From Clostridiales bacterium (lineage in GTDB: Bacteria; Bacillota; Clostridia; Acetivibrionales; RGIG10202): DNA of 64,000 nt. The notes beneath the pieces are model-generated. The model did not search any database. It saw only the letters and a list, made by a program, of their open reading frames with translations, and was not told the DNA's origin. Below are positions 1-10,511 of this stretch, piece by piece. Made by a program: the position numbers and the translations under genes. Location: the NCBI GenBank assembly GCA_017961515.1, contig JAGCXC010000046.1, positions 1-64,000 of the forward strand, written 5' to 3'. Position 1 is the stretch's first letter; each line of letters begins with the position of its first letter.

Positions 1-186
1 ATCGTTTTTCATTCCCATGTAAATAAAGTTATCAATTGTGGTCAGTTTTATATCCTCTGCATTTGTATAGTCTAAACCACTAATAGCATTAAACAAGCTT
101 AATGTCCATTCCTTTTTTTCTGGATTTCCAAAGATATATTTAAAAAGTCTATCTTTGTATTTTCTGTTTATTTTAGAATTTTCCAT
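1..186 (-). CDS. Rpn/PD-(D/E)XK nuclease-family transposase, N-terminal fragment
   Basis: This is the first 62 codons of a minus-strand gene that runs off the left edge. The ATG is at 186-184 with a GGAG ribosome binding site about 10 bases upstream. The translated start contains KYKDRLFKYIFG, EWTLSLFNAISG and IYMGMKND, which I recognise as the conserved N-terminus of the Rpn family (recombination-promoting nuclease, TIGR01784-like PD-(D/E)XK transposase). These proteins are common in many copies in Clostridia and are thought to cut DNA in RecA-independent recombination. The catalytic residues lie outside the window, so whether the gene is intact cannot be judged. It is divergent from hrcA. 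Confidence 0.8.
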   Translation of the reverse strand, partial: MENSKINRKYKDRLFKYIFGNPEKKEWTLSLFNAISGLDYTNAEDIKLTTIDNFIYMGMKND

Positions 187-662
187 AGTACTGGTACTCC
201 TTTCTTACAATTTCAAACAAATTATAACAAAATATTCCAGAAATGTCAACAGAAAAAAGGAAAAAAACATAAATTATGCCATATTTTTTCAATTTTCAAC
301 ATAAATTCACTAAAAACAACATCGTAAGGAAAATAGCATCCCTCACAGTAATAGTTATATCATTGTTCAATGCTATGTGTCAAGAAGTAAGACTTTTTTT
401 TGGTGTGTTTTTTTATATTAGGATATTTTTTTACAAATGGTAAAATTAAATTACCGGTTTTAGGGTAAAAGAAATGACACATAATTAAAACCATGATACA
501 ATGTTAGTGTCAACAAAATATAGCAAATTGGACGAATAATTATCCTAGAGCTATGTTTAATTATAAAAGTACTAACCAAATACTGGAAGAATTATGTCTG
601 TAATTAAAAAAAACGGTAATTTATTATTGCAATTTATAAAAAAAATATTTTTTAAAAAAAAT
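187..662. other. Long AT-rich intergenic region without a gene
   Basis: About 475 bases between the Rpn-type gene and the hrcA promoter. I see no credible coding sequence on either strand. It is very A/T rich with several T-runs (for example near 389-396 and 406-415), which may include a weak terminator. I could not identify a convincing promoter for the Rpn gene here. Confidence 0.6.
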
Positions 663-691
663 TTGACAAATCAAAATGAAGGTAGTATTAT
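663..691 (+). promoter_or_regulatory. Sigma-A-type promoter of the hrcA operon
   Basis: A perfect -35 TTGACA (663-668) is followed after 17 bases by TATTAT (686-691). The expected start site near 698 places the CIRCE operator just downstream, the usual arrangement for HrcA repression. Confidence 0.85.
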
Positions 692-702
692 TATATTAAA
701 GA

Positions 703-729
703 TTAGCACTCAACGGCGACGAGTGCTAA
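703..729 (+). promoter_or_regulatory. CIRCE operator (HrcA binding site)
   Basis: TTAGCACTC (703-711), a 9-base spacer, and GAGTGCTAA (721-729) form the exact consensus 9-9-9 inverted repeat of CIRCE. HrcA binds this element and represses class I heat-shock genes until stress titrates GroEL away. It is the only CIRCE I found in the window; dnaJ and htpG have none. Confidence 0.97.
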
Positions 730-757
730 CAAAAAATAAAAAAAGGAGACGAAGGCA

Positions 758-1819
758 ATGCTTCTAGATGATAGGAAAAGAAAAATATTGCAAGTAATCA
801 TAGATGATTACATAAATACAGCTGAACCTGTAGGGTCGAGAACACTAGCAAGGAAGCATGAGATAGGCCTAAGTTCCGCGACAATTAGAAATGAAATGGC
901 AGATTTAGAAGAGCTAGGTTTATTAGAACAGCTTCACACGTCGTCGGGAAGAAGACCATCAGACGAAGGATATAGGTTTTACGTAGATGAGCTTCTAAAG
1001 AATAAAGATTTCTATAATGAATTATCTGTTGAAGAGATGGAAAGAATAAAGGAGGCTATGGAGATAAGGATAGATGAGCTAAATGGTCTTATAAGAAAAG
1101 CTGCATCTGTTATAGCTAATATGACAAACTATACAGCAGTGGCAGTGGTTTCAGGTATGGCCAAAAGCGAAATAAAGGCAGTTCAGATAGTTCCAATAGA
1201 GGTTGATCGTGCATTGGTTATAATAGTAACTAAGGATGGCACGGTTAAAAATAATATGATACGTTTAGACGACGAAGTACAGCCTGATGCTTTGATTGAT
1301 TTGTCAATAGTGTTCAATAAAATGCTAAAAGGTGTTACTATAGAAAAAATCAATGAGAACATGTTGGATAGTATCAAAAAAGTTGTTGGGGATAAACTTC
1401 CAGATCAATTAGTTGAGTGTATATTAAATGGAGTTGTCGACTGTATACATCAAATAGATAACAGAGAGGTCTATTTGGATGGAACAAACAATATACTAAA
1501 CTTTCCAGAGTTTTGTGACATACAAAAGGCGAAAGAATTTTTAAGCTTGCTTGATGCAAAGGAGATGGTTGACAACATACTGATAGAGAATACAAAATCG
1601 GATGAAGACATATGCATTCAAATAGGCAAAGAAAATAAAAGTGAGCTTATAAGAGACTGTAGTCTTATTACAACCACATATGGAGTAGACGGTAACATTA
1701 TAGGAACAATAGGTATAATAGGTCCCAAAAGGATGGAATATTCGCGAGTTATATCAATTATGAATTGGGTCAAGAAGAAGATAAATGAGGATATACTAAA
1801 AATTTTGGGAGATATATAA
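758..1819 (+). CDS. hrcA: Heat-inducible transcription repressor HrcA
   Basis: HrcA is the repressor of class I heat-shock genes and binds the CIRCE just upstream, so the operon is autoregulated. The 353-residue product has the family length. The N-terminus (about 1-75) is a winged helix-turn-helix with typical HrcA motifs: RKRKILQVIIDDYI, EPVGSRTLA, LSSATIRNEMADLE and HTSSGRRPSDEGYRFYVD. The remainder is the GAF-like effector/dimerisation domain ending in IIGPKRMEYSRVISIM. A GGAG ribosome binding site lies about 10 bases before the ATG. It is the first gene of hrcA-grpE-dnaK, with 20 bases to grpE. Confidence 0.97.
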   Translation: MLLDDRKRKILQVIIDDYINTAEPVGSRTLARKHEIGLSSATIRNEMADLEELGLLEQLHTSSGRRPSDEGYRFYVDELLKNKDFYNELSVEEMERIKEAMEIRIDELNGLIRKAASVIANMTNYTAVAVVSGMAKSEIKAVQIVPIEVDRALVIIVTKDGTVKNNMIRLDDEVQPDALIDLSIVFNKMLKGVTIEKINENMLDSIKKVVGDKLPDQLVECILNGVVDCIHQIDNREVYLDGTNNILNFPEFCDIQKAKEFLSLLDAKEMVDNILIENTKSDEDICIQIGKENKSELIRDCSLITTTYGVDGNIIGTIGIIGPKRMEYSRVISIMNWVKKKINEDILKILGDI

Positions 1820-1839
1820 AAGGGGGTTTTTGAAGCATT

Positions 1840-2406
1840 ATGAAATTAAAAAATGGTAAAGAAGAACCAAAAGAAGAAAAAAGGCCTAGAGCCGATCCAG
1901 AAAAAGAAGACATAAAAGAATCAAATGGTGTGTCGGAGCTTAAGTCAAAATTGAGAGATTTTAAAGAAAAGCTTTCGACAATTGAAAAAGAAAGAGATGA
2001 GGTAAAAGATTCTTATCAGCGACTTAGAGCTGAGTTTGATAACTATAAAAAAAGGACTCAAAAAGAAAAGGAAGCAATATATATAGATAGTGTTGCAGAT
2101 GCAGTTGGGAGTATATTACCCGTTGTGGATAATTTTGAGAGAGCATTGGCACAAGATACAGATAATGCAGATGCTATAAGAGAAGGAATGCAGATGATAT
2201 ACAGACAGCTGCAAGATGCAATAAAGAGTCTTGGAGTAAAGGAAATACCTTCAGTAGGAGAGAAATTCGATCCAAAGTTACATAATGCTGTTATGCATGT
2301 GGAAGATGATGGGTGTGAAGATAATGTTGTGATCGAGGAATTCCAAAAGGGGTATAGCCTAAAAGACAAAGTTATAAGACACAGCATGGTTAAAGTAGCA
2401 AATTAA
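1840..2406 (+). CDS. grpE: Nucleotide exchange factor GrpE
   Basis: GrpE is the DnaK co-chaperone that speeds ADP release from DnaK. The 188-residue product has a very charged Lys/Glu-rich N-terminal tail (1-30), a long coiled coil (about 30-100, containing RLRAEFDNYKKRTQKEKE, the family core) and the C-terminal beta domain (VGEKFDPKLHNAV and the terminal GYSLKDKVIRHSMVKV). Length is normal for Firmicutes. It lies between hrcA and dnaK in the classical order, with a AAGGGGG ribosome binding site. Confidence 0.97.
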   Translation: MKLKNGKEEPKEEKRPRADPEKEDIKESNGVSELKSKLRDFKEKLSTIEKERDEVKDSYQRLRAEFDNYKKRTQKEKEAIYIDSVADAVGSILPVVDNFERALAQDTDNADAIREGMQMIYRQLQDAIKSLGVKEIPSVGEKFDPKLHNAVMHVEDDGCEDNVVIEEFQKGYSLKDKVIRHSMVKVAN

Positions 2407-2435
2407 TAAATTTTATATAATATGTAGGAGGATGA

Positions 2436-4295
<1,860 letters not shown>

Positions 4296-4320
4296 AAAAT
4301 AAACATTTCAGTCGGAGATG

Positions 4321-4543
4321 CCCCCCTGCTTATAAGCCGTAAGGTGTAAATGGGGGGAAGAGATAATTAATTTTTAGTGGGAGTTAAAGCTCTAACTAAA
4401 AATTAATGTTTTGTATAAAAACGCCTAAGATTTGCATAGGAATTTCGTATACAAAATGTACTTGGAATTTGGTGCACAAGATTGATCTCTAAAATCTTGG
4501 TTGATTTGTTACTTAGCTAAAGTCAAGAAACGGCTTTGGCTAA
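4321..4543 (+). ncRNA. Candidate structured RNA between dnaK and dnaJ (five hairpins in series)
   Basis: The gap after dnaK has no gene but holds five consecutive inverted repeats. They are C6/G6 (4321-4326 with 4352-4357); a perfect 13-bp stem (4366-4378 with 4395-4407); a 9-bp stem TTTTGTATA/TATACAAAA (4409-4417 with 4448-4456) with an inner CCTA/TAGG; CAAGATT/AATCTTG (4477-4483 with 4493-4499); and a 10-bp stem with one G-U pair (4513-4522 with 4534-4543). None carries a terminator T-run. This density of stems suggests a folded RNA: a dnaK 3' untranslated element, an independent small RNA, or a dnaJ leader if transcription reads through. I do not recognise a known family. Confidence 0.5.
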
Positions 4544-4580
4544 AAATATATCAATAGGGTATAGAAATTTTTTTAGAATG

Positions 4581-4589
4581 TGGTATAAT
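4581..4589 (+). promoter_or_regulatory. Extended -10 promoter of dnaJ
   Basis: TGG-TATAAT is an extended -10 (TGN then TATAAT, hexamer 4584-4589) with no clear -35. It lies 42 bases before the dnaJ ATG, so dnaJ can be transcribed apart from the CIRCE operon. The same TGTGGTATAAT string precedes remA. Confidence 0.7.
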
Positions 4590-4630
4590 ATCAGGGGCGA
4601 TTATGAAAATTTGAGGGGTTGAGAAGGTAT

Positions 4631-5764
4631 ATGGAAAAAAGAGATTATTATGAAGTACTTGGAGTTTCTAAGGGTGCATCAGATGATGAACTTAAGAAGG
4701 CATATAGGAAACTTGCTAAAAAATATCATCCTGACCTAAATCCAAATAATAAAGAAGCAGAGGCTAAGTTCAAAGAAGTGAACGAGGCATATGAGATATT
4801 GTCAGATTCACAAAAAAGAGCTCGATATGATCAGTTTGGTCACGCGGCAAATGATCCAAATAGTGGCTTTGGAGGAGGCCAAGGAGGATTTGGAGATTTT
4901 GATTTTGGAGATATATTTGAGAGCTTTTTTGGAGGAGGATTTGGAGGCCGTAGCCAAAGAACCAAGAATGGTCCAAGAAGAGGTAATGATTTAAAATATT
5001 CAGTAGAGATTACCTTCCTTGAAGCTGCGTTTGGAGTAGAGAAGGAGATAAATATATCACGTATGGAAGTTTGTGGTACATGTAAGGGAACTGGATGTAG
5101 AAAAGGTGAGTCGCCAGTTACATGTAAGGCTTGTAATGGACAAGGACAGATACGTTACAAACAAAATACGCCATTTGGACAGTTTGTATCTACCAGAACA
5201 TGTGATGTATGTGGTGGAAGCGGTAACGTAGTGGTGAATCCATGTACTACATGTGGCGGTCATGGCCGAGTGAAACAGTCCAAGAAGATAAAGATAAATA
5301 TTCCTGCGGGAATAGGTGATGGACAGACTATCTCGCTAAGAGGAGAAGGAGAAGGAGGTATAAAGGGAGGACCATCGGGAGATTTGTATGTTGGAATCAG
5401 AATAAAAGAGCATCCTATATTTAAAAGACGTGACAATAATGTATATTGTGAGATACCAATTACTTTTGTTCAAGCTACATTGGGTGCTGAAATAGAGGTA
5501 CCAACAATTGATGGGAAAGTGAAGTATACTGTTCCAGAAGGTACACAAACAGGTACAATATTTAGGCTTAAGAATAAGGGAATTAAGTCTTTAAGAAGTA
5601 ATAGTAGAGGAGATCAGTATGTTACTGTTAAAGTTGAGATCCCTAAGAAATTAAAAGAAAATCAAAAAGAAATTTTACGTGAGTTTGATAAGGTGTGTGG
5701 TACACAAGAGTACTATGAGCAGGGAAAGAGCTTTTTTGAAAAAGTAAAGGATATTTTCAAGTAA
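4631..5764 (+). CDS. dnaJ: Chaperone protein DnaJ (Hsp40)
   Basis: DnaJ delivers clients to DnaK and stimulates its ATPase. I choose ATG 4631 (377 aa, [12 protein letters not shown]) because family members start there; a TTG at 4619 in the same frame lacks proper Shine-Dalgarno spacing. Domain order: J domain (1-70) with the essential HPD tripeptide (KKYHPDLN), a Gly/Phe-rich linker (about 75-110), and a zinc-finger domain with all four CxxCxGxG repeats ([32 protein letters not shown]). The C-terminal substrate-binding/dimerisation domains follow. It leads a dnaJ-prmA-rsmE operon and is separated from dnaK by a structured gap. Confidence 0.97.
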   Translation: MEKRDYYEVLGVSKGASDDELKKAYRKLAKKYHPDLNPNNKEAEAKFKEVNEAYEILSDSQKRARYDQFGHAANDPNSGFGGGQGGFGDFDFGDIFESFFGGGFGGRSQRTKNGPRRGNDLKYSVEITFLEAAFGVEKEINISRMEVCGTCKGTGCRKGESPVTCKACNGQGQIRYKQNTPFGQFVSTRTCDVCGGSGNVVVNPCTTCGGHGRVKQSKKIKINIPAGIGDGQTISLRGEGEGGIKGGPSGDLYVGIRIKEHPIFKRRDNNVYCEIPITFVQATLGAEIEVPTIDGKVKYTVPEGTQTGTIFRLKNKGIKSLRSNSRGDQYVTVKVEIPKKLKENQKEILREFDKVCGTQEYYEQGKSFFEKVKDIFK

Positions 5765-5779
5765 TAAGGGGATAGTTAA

Positions 5780-6709
5780 ATGAATTGGCATGAGATAGTT
5801 ATAACGACGACACATGTTGCAAGTGATGCTGTTTGCGATATGTTAAATGAAATGGGCGCAGAAGGAGTGGTTGTAAAGGATCCTTTTGATGCGAAACAAG
5901 AATTAGCGAAACCTAACACATCAAACTATGTGGATGATGATTTTTTTGATGAGTTGGGTGAGGATGTGAAAGTTTCGGCATATTTTTCAGAGGATCAAGA
6001 TAAAGATGAGCTTGTTTGTTCCATAAAAGAGAAGCTTTGGTTGGTGTCTCGTTTTTTAGATATTGGAAAAGGAGTAGTTTGTTACAATAATGTTTTAGGT
6101 GAAGATTGGGAGACTTCATGGAAGAAGTACTACAAGCCTATATACATATCAGATAGAGTTGTTATAAAACCATCATGGGAGGAGTATGCTGCCAAAGAAA
6201 ATGATTTGGTTATAGAGTTGGATCCAGGAATGGCGTTTGGCACAGGACAACATGAGACGACAAAATTGTGTAGTCAATTTTTAGAAAAATATGTTAGAGA
6301 AGGCGATAAGGTATTAGATGTTGGTATGGGTACAGGAATATTGTCTATTATATCCAAGAAGCTTGGGGCAGACAAGGTTTTTGCAGTGGATATAGATGAT
6401 ATGTGTGTTAAGGTTGCAAAAGAGAATTTTGCCAAAAATGACGTAGAAATAGAGTGCATGGCTGGAGTCTTGGATGATGTTATGGATACGGATTTTGACA
6501 TAGTTGTGGCTAACATAGTTGCTAATGTTATAATAGATTTTTCGAGAGATCTTTCAAAGTACTTAAAGAAAGGTGGAGTGTTTGTAGCATCTGGAATAAT
6601 TGTAGATAGAAAAGATCAAGTTTTAGATGCATTGGAAAAGAATAATTTTACGCTACTTGAGTGTACAAGGGATAAAGATTGGATAGCGATGGTGTTTAGA
6701 TATGCCTAA
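5780..6709 (+). CDS. prmA: Ribosomal protein L11 methyltransferase
   Basis: PrmA trimethylates ribosomal protein L11 using S-adenosylmethionine. The 309-residue protein has the L11-recognition N-terminal domain (MNWHEIVITTTHVASDAVCDMLNEMGAEG) and a Rossmann methyltransferase core with ELDPGMAFGTGQHETTKL, motif I VLDVGMGTGILSI, and the post-I acidic residue in VFAVDID. The NIVAN motif completes the PrmA signature. A GGGG ribosome binding site follows dnaJ by 15 bases, and the stop overlaps the rsmE start by 8 bases, so the three genes are one transcription unit, a common clostridial arrangement. Confidence 0.96.
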   Translation: MNWHEIVITTTHVASDAVCDMLNEMGAEGVVVKDPFDAKQELAKPNTSNYVDDDFFDELGEDVKVSAYFSEDQDKDELVCSIKEKLWLVSRFLDIGKGVVCYNNVLGEDWETSWKKYYKPIYISDRVVIKPSWEEYAAKENDLVIELDPGMAFGTGQHETTKLCSQFLEKYVREGDKVLDVGMGTGILSIISKKLGADKVFAVDIDDMCVKVAKENFAKNDVEIECMAGVLDDVMDTDFDIVVANIVANVIIDFSRDLSKYLKKGGVFVASGIIVDRKDQVLDALEKNNFTLLECTRDKDWIAMVFRYA

Positions 6710-7430
6710 ATTTTTTGTGGATAAAAGTGATATCAAAAATAATAATATATATATACGTGGAGATAGTGTAAATCACATAAAAAATGTTTTAAGACTTACG
6801 ATAGGAGATACATTAACGGTGTGCGATGGTGATGGATATGATTATTTGGCTGTTATTTCAAAAGAACCGAGTGATTGCATAGAAGCACGAGTGTTGAGTA
6901 TTTCTGATTCTAACACAGAGCCAAGTGTGGACATAACATTGTATCAGGGGGTTCCAAAAGGATCAAAAATGGATCTTATAATACAAAAAAATGTAGAGCT
7001 TGGTGTAAAGAGGATAGTTCCAGTTATTTGTGAACGAACTATAGTTAAGCTTGATAAAAGGGATGTTCAGAAAAAAATTGATAGGTGGAATAAGATTGCA
7101 GTTGCAGCAGCAAAACAATCAGGACGAGGAATTATACCCAGTGTACATGATCCGGTTTTGTTAGTAGATGCGATAACCATGGCAAAGAAGAGTGATTTGT
7201 CATTAATACCTTATGAAAAGGAAAAGGAACGTAAGCTAAAAGATGTTTTAAAAGCTCAATCTGTAAAAGATGTAAGTGTGTTTATAGGCCCAGAGGGAGG
7301 TTTTTCAGAAGAAGAGATATCCATTGCAGTTGAGAATGGAGTGTTGCCTGTGACACTTGGTAATAGAATTTTTAGAACAGAGACAGCATCAATATATATG
7401 ACATCTATTATAATATATGAGTTGGACTAA
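6702..7430 (+). CDS. rsmE: 16S rRNA (uracil(1498)-N3)-methyltransferase
   Basis: RsmE methylates U1498 of 16S rRNA in the decoding region. The 242-residue product has the N-terminal PUA-like RNA-binding part and a C-terminal SPOUT (knotted) methyltransferase domain. Key motifs are [35 protein letters not shown], the SAM-binding [13 protein letters not shown], and [12 protein letters not shown] near the end. It is translationally coupled to prmA (8-base overlap). The remA promoter overlaps its 3' end. Confidence 0.96.
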   Translation: MPKFFVDKSDIKNNNIYIRGDSVNHIKNVLRLTIGDTLTVCDGDGYDYLAVISKEPSDCIEARVLSISDSNTEPSVDITLYQGVPKGSKMDLIIQKNVELGVKRIVPVICERTIVKLDKRDVQKKIDRWNKIAVAAAKQSGRGIIPSVHDPVLLVDAITMAKKSDLSLIPYEKEKERKLKDVLKAQSVKDVSVFIGPEGGFSEEEISIAVENGVLPVTLGNRIFRTETASIYMTSIIIYELD

Positions 7431-7452
7431 ATAGATGTAGTTGTGGTATAAT
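7422..7452 (+). promoter_or_regulatory. Promoter of the remA-gmk-rpoZ operon
   Basis: TTGGAC (7422-7427) and an extended -10 TGG-TATAAT (hexamer 7447-7452) spaced by 19 bases. It straddles the rsmE stop codon and lies 22 bases before the remA ATG. The strong extended -10 compensates for the long spacer. Confidence 0.65.
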
Positions 7453-7474
7453 ATATTCTTATAGGAGGTTTTTT

Positions 7475-7759
7475 ATGAAATTAATAAATATAGGTTTTGG
7501 AAATATGATTTCAGGAGAGAGGATTGTTGCTATTGTTAGTCCGGAGTCAGCGCCAATAAAGAGAATTGTGCAAGAAGCAAGAGAAAGAGGAATGTTGGTT
7601 GATGCAACTTATGGCAGAAGGACTAGGTCTGTTGTTATAACGGATAGCGATCACATAATACTATCAGCGCTTCAGGCCGAGACATTAGGTAGTAGGGCAG
7701 GAGAGACAGGTTTTGACGATAATGATGAAATTGATGATGTAGAATTTGCTGAAGAATAA
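7475..7759 (+). CDS. remA: RemA-family extracellular matrix regulator (DUF370)
   Basis: RemA is a small DNA-binding protein that activates biofilm matrix and osmoprotection genes in Bacillus subtilis; in Clostridia it is widespread and always near gmk. The 94-residue product contains the diagnostic core [58 protein letters not shown] and [12 protein letters not shown]. The last 20 residues form an acidic tail ([14 protein letters not shown]) not essential to the fold. An AGGAGG site lies 6 bases before the ATG; gmk starts 12 bases downstream. The matrix role in this organism is inferred from the family only. Confidence 0.95.
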   Translation: MKLINIGFGNMISGERIVAIVSPESAPIKRIVQEARERGMLVDATYGRRTRSVVITDSDHIILSALQAETLGSRAGETGFDDNDEIDDVEFAEE

Positions 7760-7771
7760 AGGAGAAGAGCT

Positions 7772-8356
7772 ATGCAAGAAGGGGTATTGGTTGTAGTTTC
7801 GGGATCGTCTGGAGTTGGAAAAGGGACGATCTTAAGAAAGTTGGTTAAAGATAATGAAAATATAAAATTTGCCATATCCGCAACGACAAGAAAGCCCAGA
7901 CCGGGTGAAGTAGATGGTGTAGATTATTTTTTTAAGACAGAAGAAGAGTTTCGTGCTATGATGGAGAATGATGAACTCGTTGAGTGGGTGAATTACTGTG
8001 GTAATTTTTATGGGAAAAGCAAAAAATATATTGAAGAAATGTCGAAAGCAGGGTATGATTTAGTAGTGGAGGTTGAAGTAGAGGGGGCCAAAAACGTAAA
8101 GAAGGTTTATCCAGATAGTATATCAGTTTTTATATTGCCACCGTCGTTTGAGGACCTTGAAAGAAGGTTAAGGGATAGAGGAACTGAATCAGAGGAGAGT
8201 ATACAAAGAAGGCTTAAGAGGGCAAGAGATGAGCAAAAGGAAGTACAAAACTACGATTATACTGTTGTAAATGATGAGATAGACAATGTTATTGGATTTA
8301 TAATAAAAATAATTAATGATAAAAAGCACAGTAATCAAACTAAAGGGGGTATATAG
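7772..8356 (+). CDS. gmk: Guanylate kinase
   Basis: Converts GMP to GDP with ATP, an essential step in guanine nucleotide synthesis. The 194-residue protein has the P-loop SGSSGVGKGT (about 10-19), the GMP-binding ISATTRKPRPGEVDGVDYFF and the lid region RLRDRGTESEESIQRRLKRA. Length fits the family (about 195-205). The gene is packed between remA and rpoZ (2-base gap to rpoZ), the conserved remA-gmk-rpoZ order of Firmicutes. Confidence 0.97.
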   Translation: MQEGVLVVVSGSSGVGKGTILRKLVKDNENIKFAISATTRKPRPGEVDGVDYFFKTEEEFRAMMENDELVEWVNYCGNFYGKSKKYIEEMSKAGYDLVVEVEVEGAKNVKKVYPDSISVFILPPSFEDLERRLRDRGTESEESIQRRLKRARDEQKEVQNYDYTVVNDEIDNVIGFIIKIINDKKHSNQTKGGI

Positions 8357-8358
8357 TC

Positions 8359-8595
8359 ATGGCAAACAAAAGTGAAGGTAATATATCAATGATTAATCCT
8401 AGTATAGGAAAATTGTTGACAAGAGTGGATAGTAGATATACGTTGGTGGTTGTTGTTGCAAAAAGAGCAAGACAGTTAAATGATGGATCAACTAGATTAG
8501 CTGATTGTGATTCAGAAAAAGCGGTAACAGTAGCTGTTAATGAAGTGGGCGAGAATAAAATAACTTACATAAGAACAAAGAGTGGAATAAAATAA
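8359..8595 (+). CDS. rpoZ: RNA polymerase omega subunit
   Basis: Omega assists folding and assembly of the beta' subunit. The 78-residue protein carries the family signature INPSIGKLLTRVDSRYTLVVVVAKRARQL, in two runs around residues 13-40, and the second helix SEKAVTVAVNEVGENKITY. Position directly behind gmk, only 2 bases apart, with a GGGGG ribosome binding site inside the end of gmk, supports the assignment. Confidence 0.94.
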   Translation: MANKSEGNISMINPSIGKLLTRVDSRYTLVVVVAKRARQLNDGSTRLADCDSEKAVTVAVNEVGENKITYIRTKSGIK

Positions 8596-8628
8596 TACAC
8601 AACAAACGTGAAGAAAGGATTTGGAAAT

Positions 8629-10020
8629 ATGGCAGAAGATAAGACTATGGAAAAGATCGTTTCGTTATGCAAGAGACGAGGTATTATATATCCGGGATCA
8701 GAGATATATGGAGGTCTTGCAAATACATGGGATTATGCACCATTGGGAGTAGAGCTTAAAAATAACGTGAAAAAGATATGGTGGAAGAAATTTATACAGG
8801 AAAATACATTAAATGTGGGTATAGATTGTGCAATTTTGATGAATCCTCAAACTTGGGTTGCATCAGGTCATGTTGGAGGTTTTAGTGATCCGTTGATAGA
8901 TTGTAAAGAGTGTAAAGTAAGATATAGAGCGGATAAATTAATAGAGGATTGGAACAAAGAGAATAACAAGCAAGTGGCAGTGGATGGATGGAGTAATGAG
9001 AAATTATTAAATTACATAGAAGAAAATGGCATAACATGCACATCGTGTGGTAAGAAGAATTTTACTGACATAAGAAAGTTCAATTTAATGTTTAAGACAT
9101 TTCAAGGTGTTACAGAGGACAGTAAGGCAGAGATTTATTTGAGACCGGAAACAGCACAAGGAATATTTGTTAATTTTAAAAATGTTCAAAGAACATCGAG
9201 AAAGAAAATACCTTTTGGTATAGGTCAAATAGGTAAGTCATTTAGAAATGAAATAACGCCGGGAAACTTTACATTTAGGACAAGAGAGTTTGAACAGATG
9301 GAGTTAGAATTCTTCTGTGAGCCAGGTGAAGATTTGAAATGGTTTGGTTATTGGAAAGATTTTTGCTATAAGTGGTTGTTGAGTTTGGGCCTTAAAGCAG
9401 AGAATCTTAAGTTAAGAGATCACTCAAAAGAGGAGTTGTCGCATTATAGCAATGCTACAACAGATATAGAATTCAAATTTCCATTTGGATGGGGAGAGCT
9501 ATGGGGTATAGCAGATAGAACAGATTTCGATTTGAAACAGCATATGGAGCATTCAAAGGAGGATTTGGCGTATTTTGATCCAGTAACAAATGAAAAATAT
9601 GTGCCATATTGTATAGAGCCATCATTAGGTGCAGATAGGGTGACGCTTGCATTTTTGTGTGATGCGTATGATGAAGAAGAGGTTTCGGAGGGTGATATTA
9701 GAACGGTATTGCATTTTCATCCTGCATTAGCACCAGTGAAAGTTGCAGTACTTCCATTGTCTAAGAAATTATCAGATGATGCAGTGGTGTTGTATGAACG
9801 ATTGCTTAAAAAATATAATTGCGAGTTTGATGAAACTGGTAGCATAGGAAAGAGATATAGAAGACAAGATGAAATAGGTACGCCATATTGCGTGACATTT
9901 GATTTTGATTCTAAAGAAGATAATTGTGTGACAGTAAGAGATAGAGATACAATGGAACAAGAGCGTATATCAATAGATAAATTAGAGGAGTACCTAGAAC
10001 AGAGAATAGAAATAATATAA
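8629..10020 (+). CDS. glyQS: Glycyl-tRNA synthetase (alpha2 type)
   Basis: Class II synthetase that charges tRNA-Gly. I choose ATG 8629 (463 aa, [13 protein letters not shown]) with AAAGGA 9 bases upstream; a GTG at 8608 in frame has no spaced ribosome binding site. Family motifs include [48 protein letters not shown] (motif 2 region), [31 protein letters not shown] and the C-terminal anticodon-binding domain. A CKEC...CTSC cysteine set (about 96-150) could bind zinc. This is the homodimeric archaeal/eukaryotic-like form, not the bacterial glyQ+glyS heterotetramer. Confidence 0.96.
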   Translation: MAEDKTMEKIVSLCKRRGIIYPGSEIYGGLANTWDYAPLGVELKNNVKKIWWKKFIQENTLNVGIDCAILMNPQTWVASGHVGGFSDPLIDCKECKVRYRADKLIEDWNKENNKQVAVDGWSNEKLLNYIEENGITCTSCGKKNFTDIRKFNLMFKTFQGVTEDSKAEIYLRPETAQGIFVNFKNVQRTSRKKIPFGIGQIGKSFRNEITPGNFTFRTREFEQMELEFFCEPGEDLKWFGYWKDFCYKWLLSLGLKAENLKLRDHSKEELSHYSNATTDIEFKFPFGWGELWGIADRTDFDLKQHMEHSKEDLAYFDPVTNEKYVPYCIEPSLGADRVTLAFLCDAYDEEEVSEGDIRTVLHFHPALAPVKVAVLPLSKKLSDDAVVLYERLLKKYNCEFDETGSIGKRYRRQDEIGTPYCVTFDFDSKEDNCVTVRDRDTMEQERISIDKLEEYLEQRIEII

Positions 10021-10039
10021 AAAGGTAAGGGCTTATAAT

Positions 10040-10507
10040 ATGAGTAGCATAATTGTGATGTTGCTAGTGATGTTAGACCAGGTGACAAAGTTTCTTGTAA
10101 ATTTTAGGTTAGCCAGTAATCACGAGGTTGAAGTGATAAATGGATGGTTTTACTTGGCAAATGTTAGAAACAGGGGTGCTGCGTGGGGAATATTGCAAAA
10201 TGGAAGGGTATTATTTATAGTGGTTACTCTGTTGGCTATGTACATTATGTTGTATCTTATTAGGAGTACATGCAAAAACTACGTTAAAGTTGCGTTAATG
10301 TTGGTGTTAGGAGGCTCAATGGGTAATTTTATTGATAGAGTAATGAGGGGATATGTAATAGATTTTTTGGATTGTTACATATTCGGGTATCACTTTCCTA
10401 CATTTAATATGGCGGATATCTTTATAACAATTGGAGTGATTTTGCTACTGTATTGTATTTTGCTAGATAAGGATTTTCAAAATATTGGGAAGGAAAGGGA
10501 AGTGTAA
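10040..10507 (+). CDS. lspA: Lipoprotein signal peptidase (signal peptidase II)
   Basis: Membrane aspartyl protease that cleaves the signal peptide of prolipoproteins after lipidation. The 155-residue product has four predicted membrane helices and the conserved boxes DQVTKFLV, NRGAAWGIL, GGSMGNFIDRV with its invariant Asn and first catalytic Asp region, and FNMADIFITIG with the second catalytic Asp. The first membrane helix is short because the protein starts close to DQVTK. It sits 19 bases after glyQS and 4 bases before rluD, a widespread lspA-rluD pairing. Confidence 0.95.
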   Translation: MSSIIVMLLVMLDQVTKFLVNFRLASNHEVEVINGWFYLANVRNRGAAWGILQNGRVLFIVVTLLAMYIMLYLIRSTCKNYVKVALMLVLGGSMGNFIDRVMRGYVIDFLDCYIFGYHFPTFNMADIFITIGVILLLYCILLDKDFQNIGKEREV

Positions 10508-10511
10508 CAGT

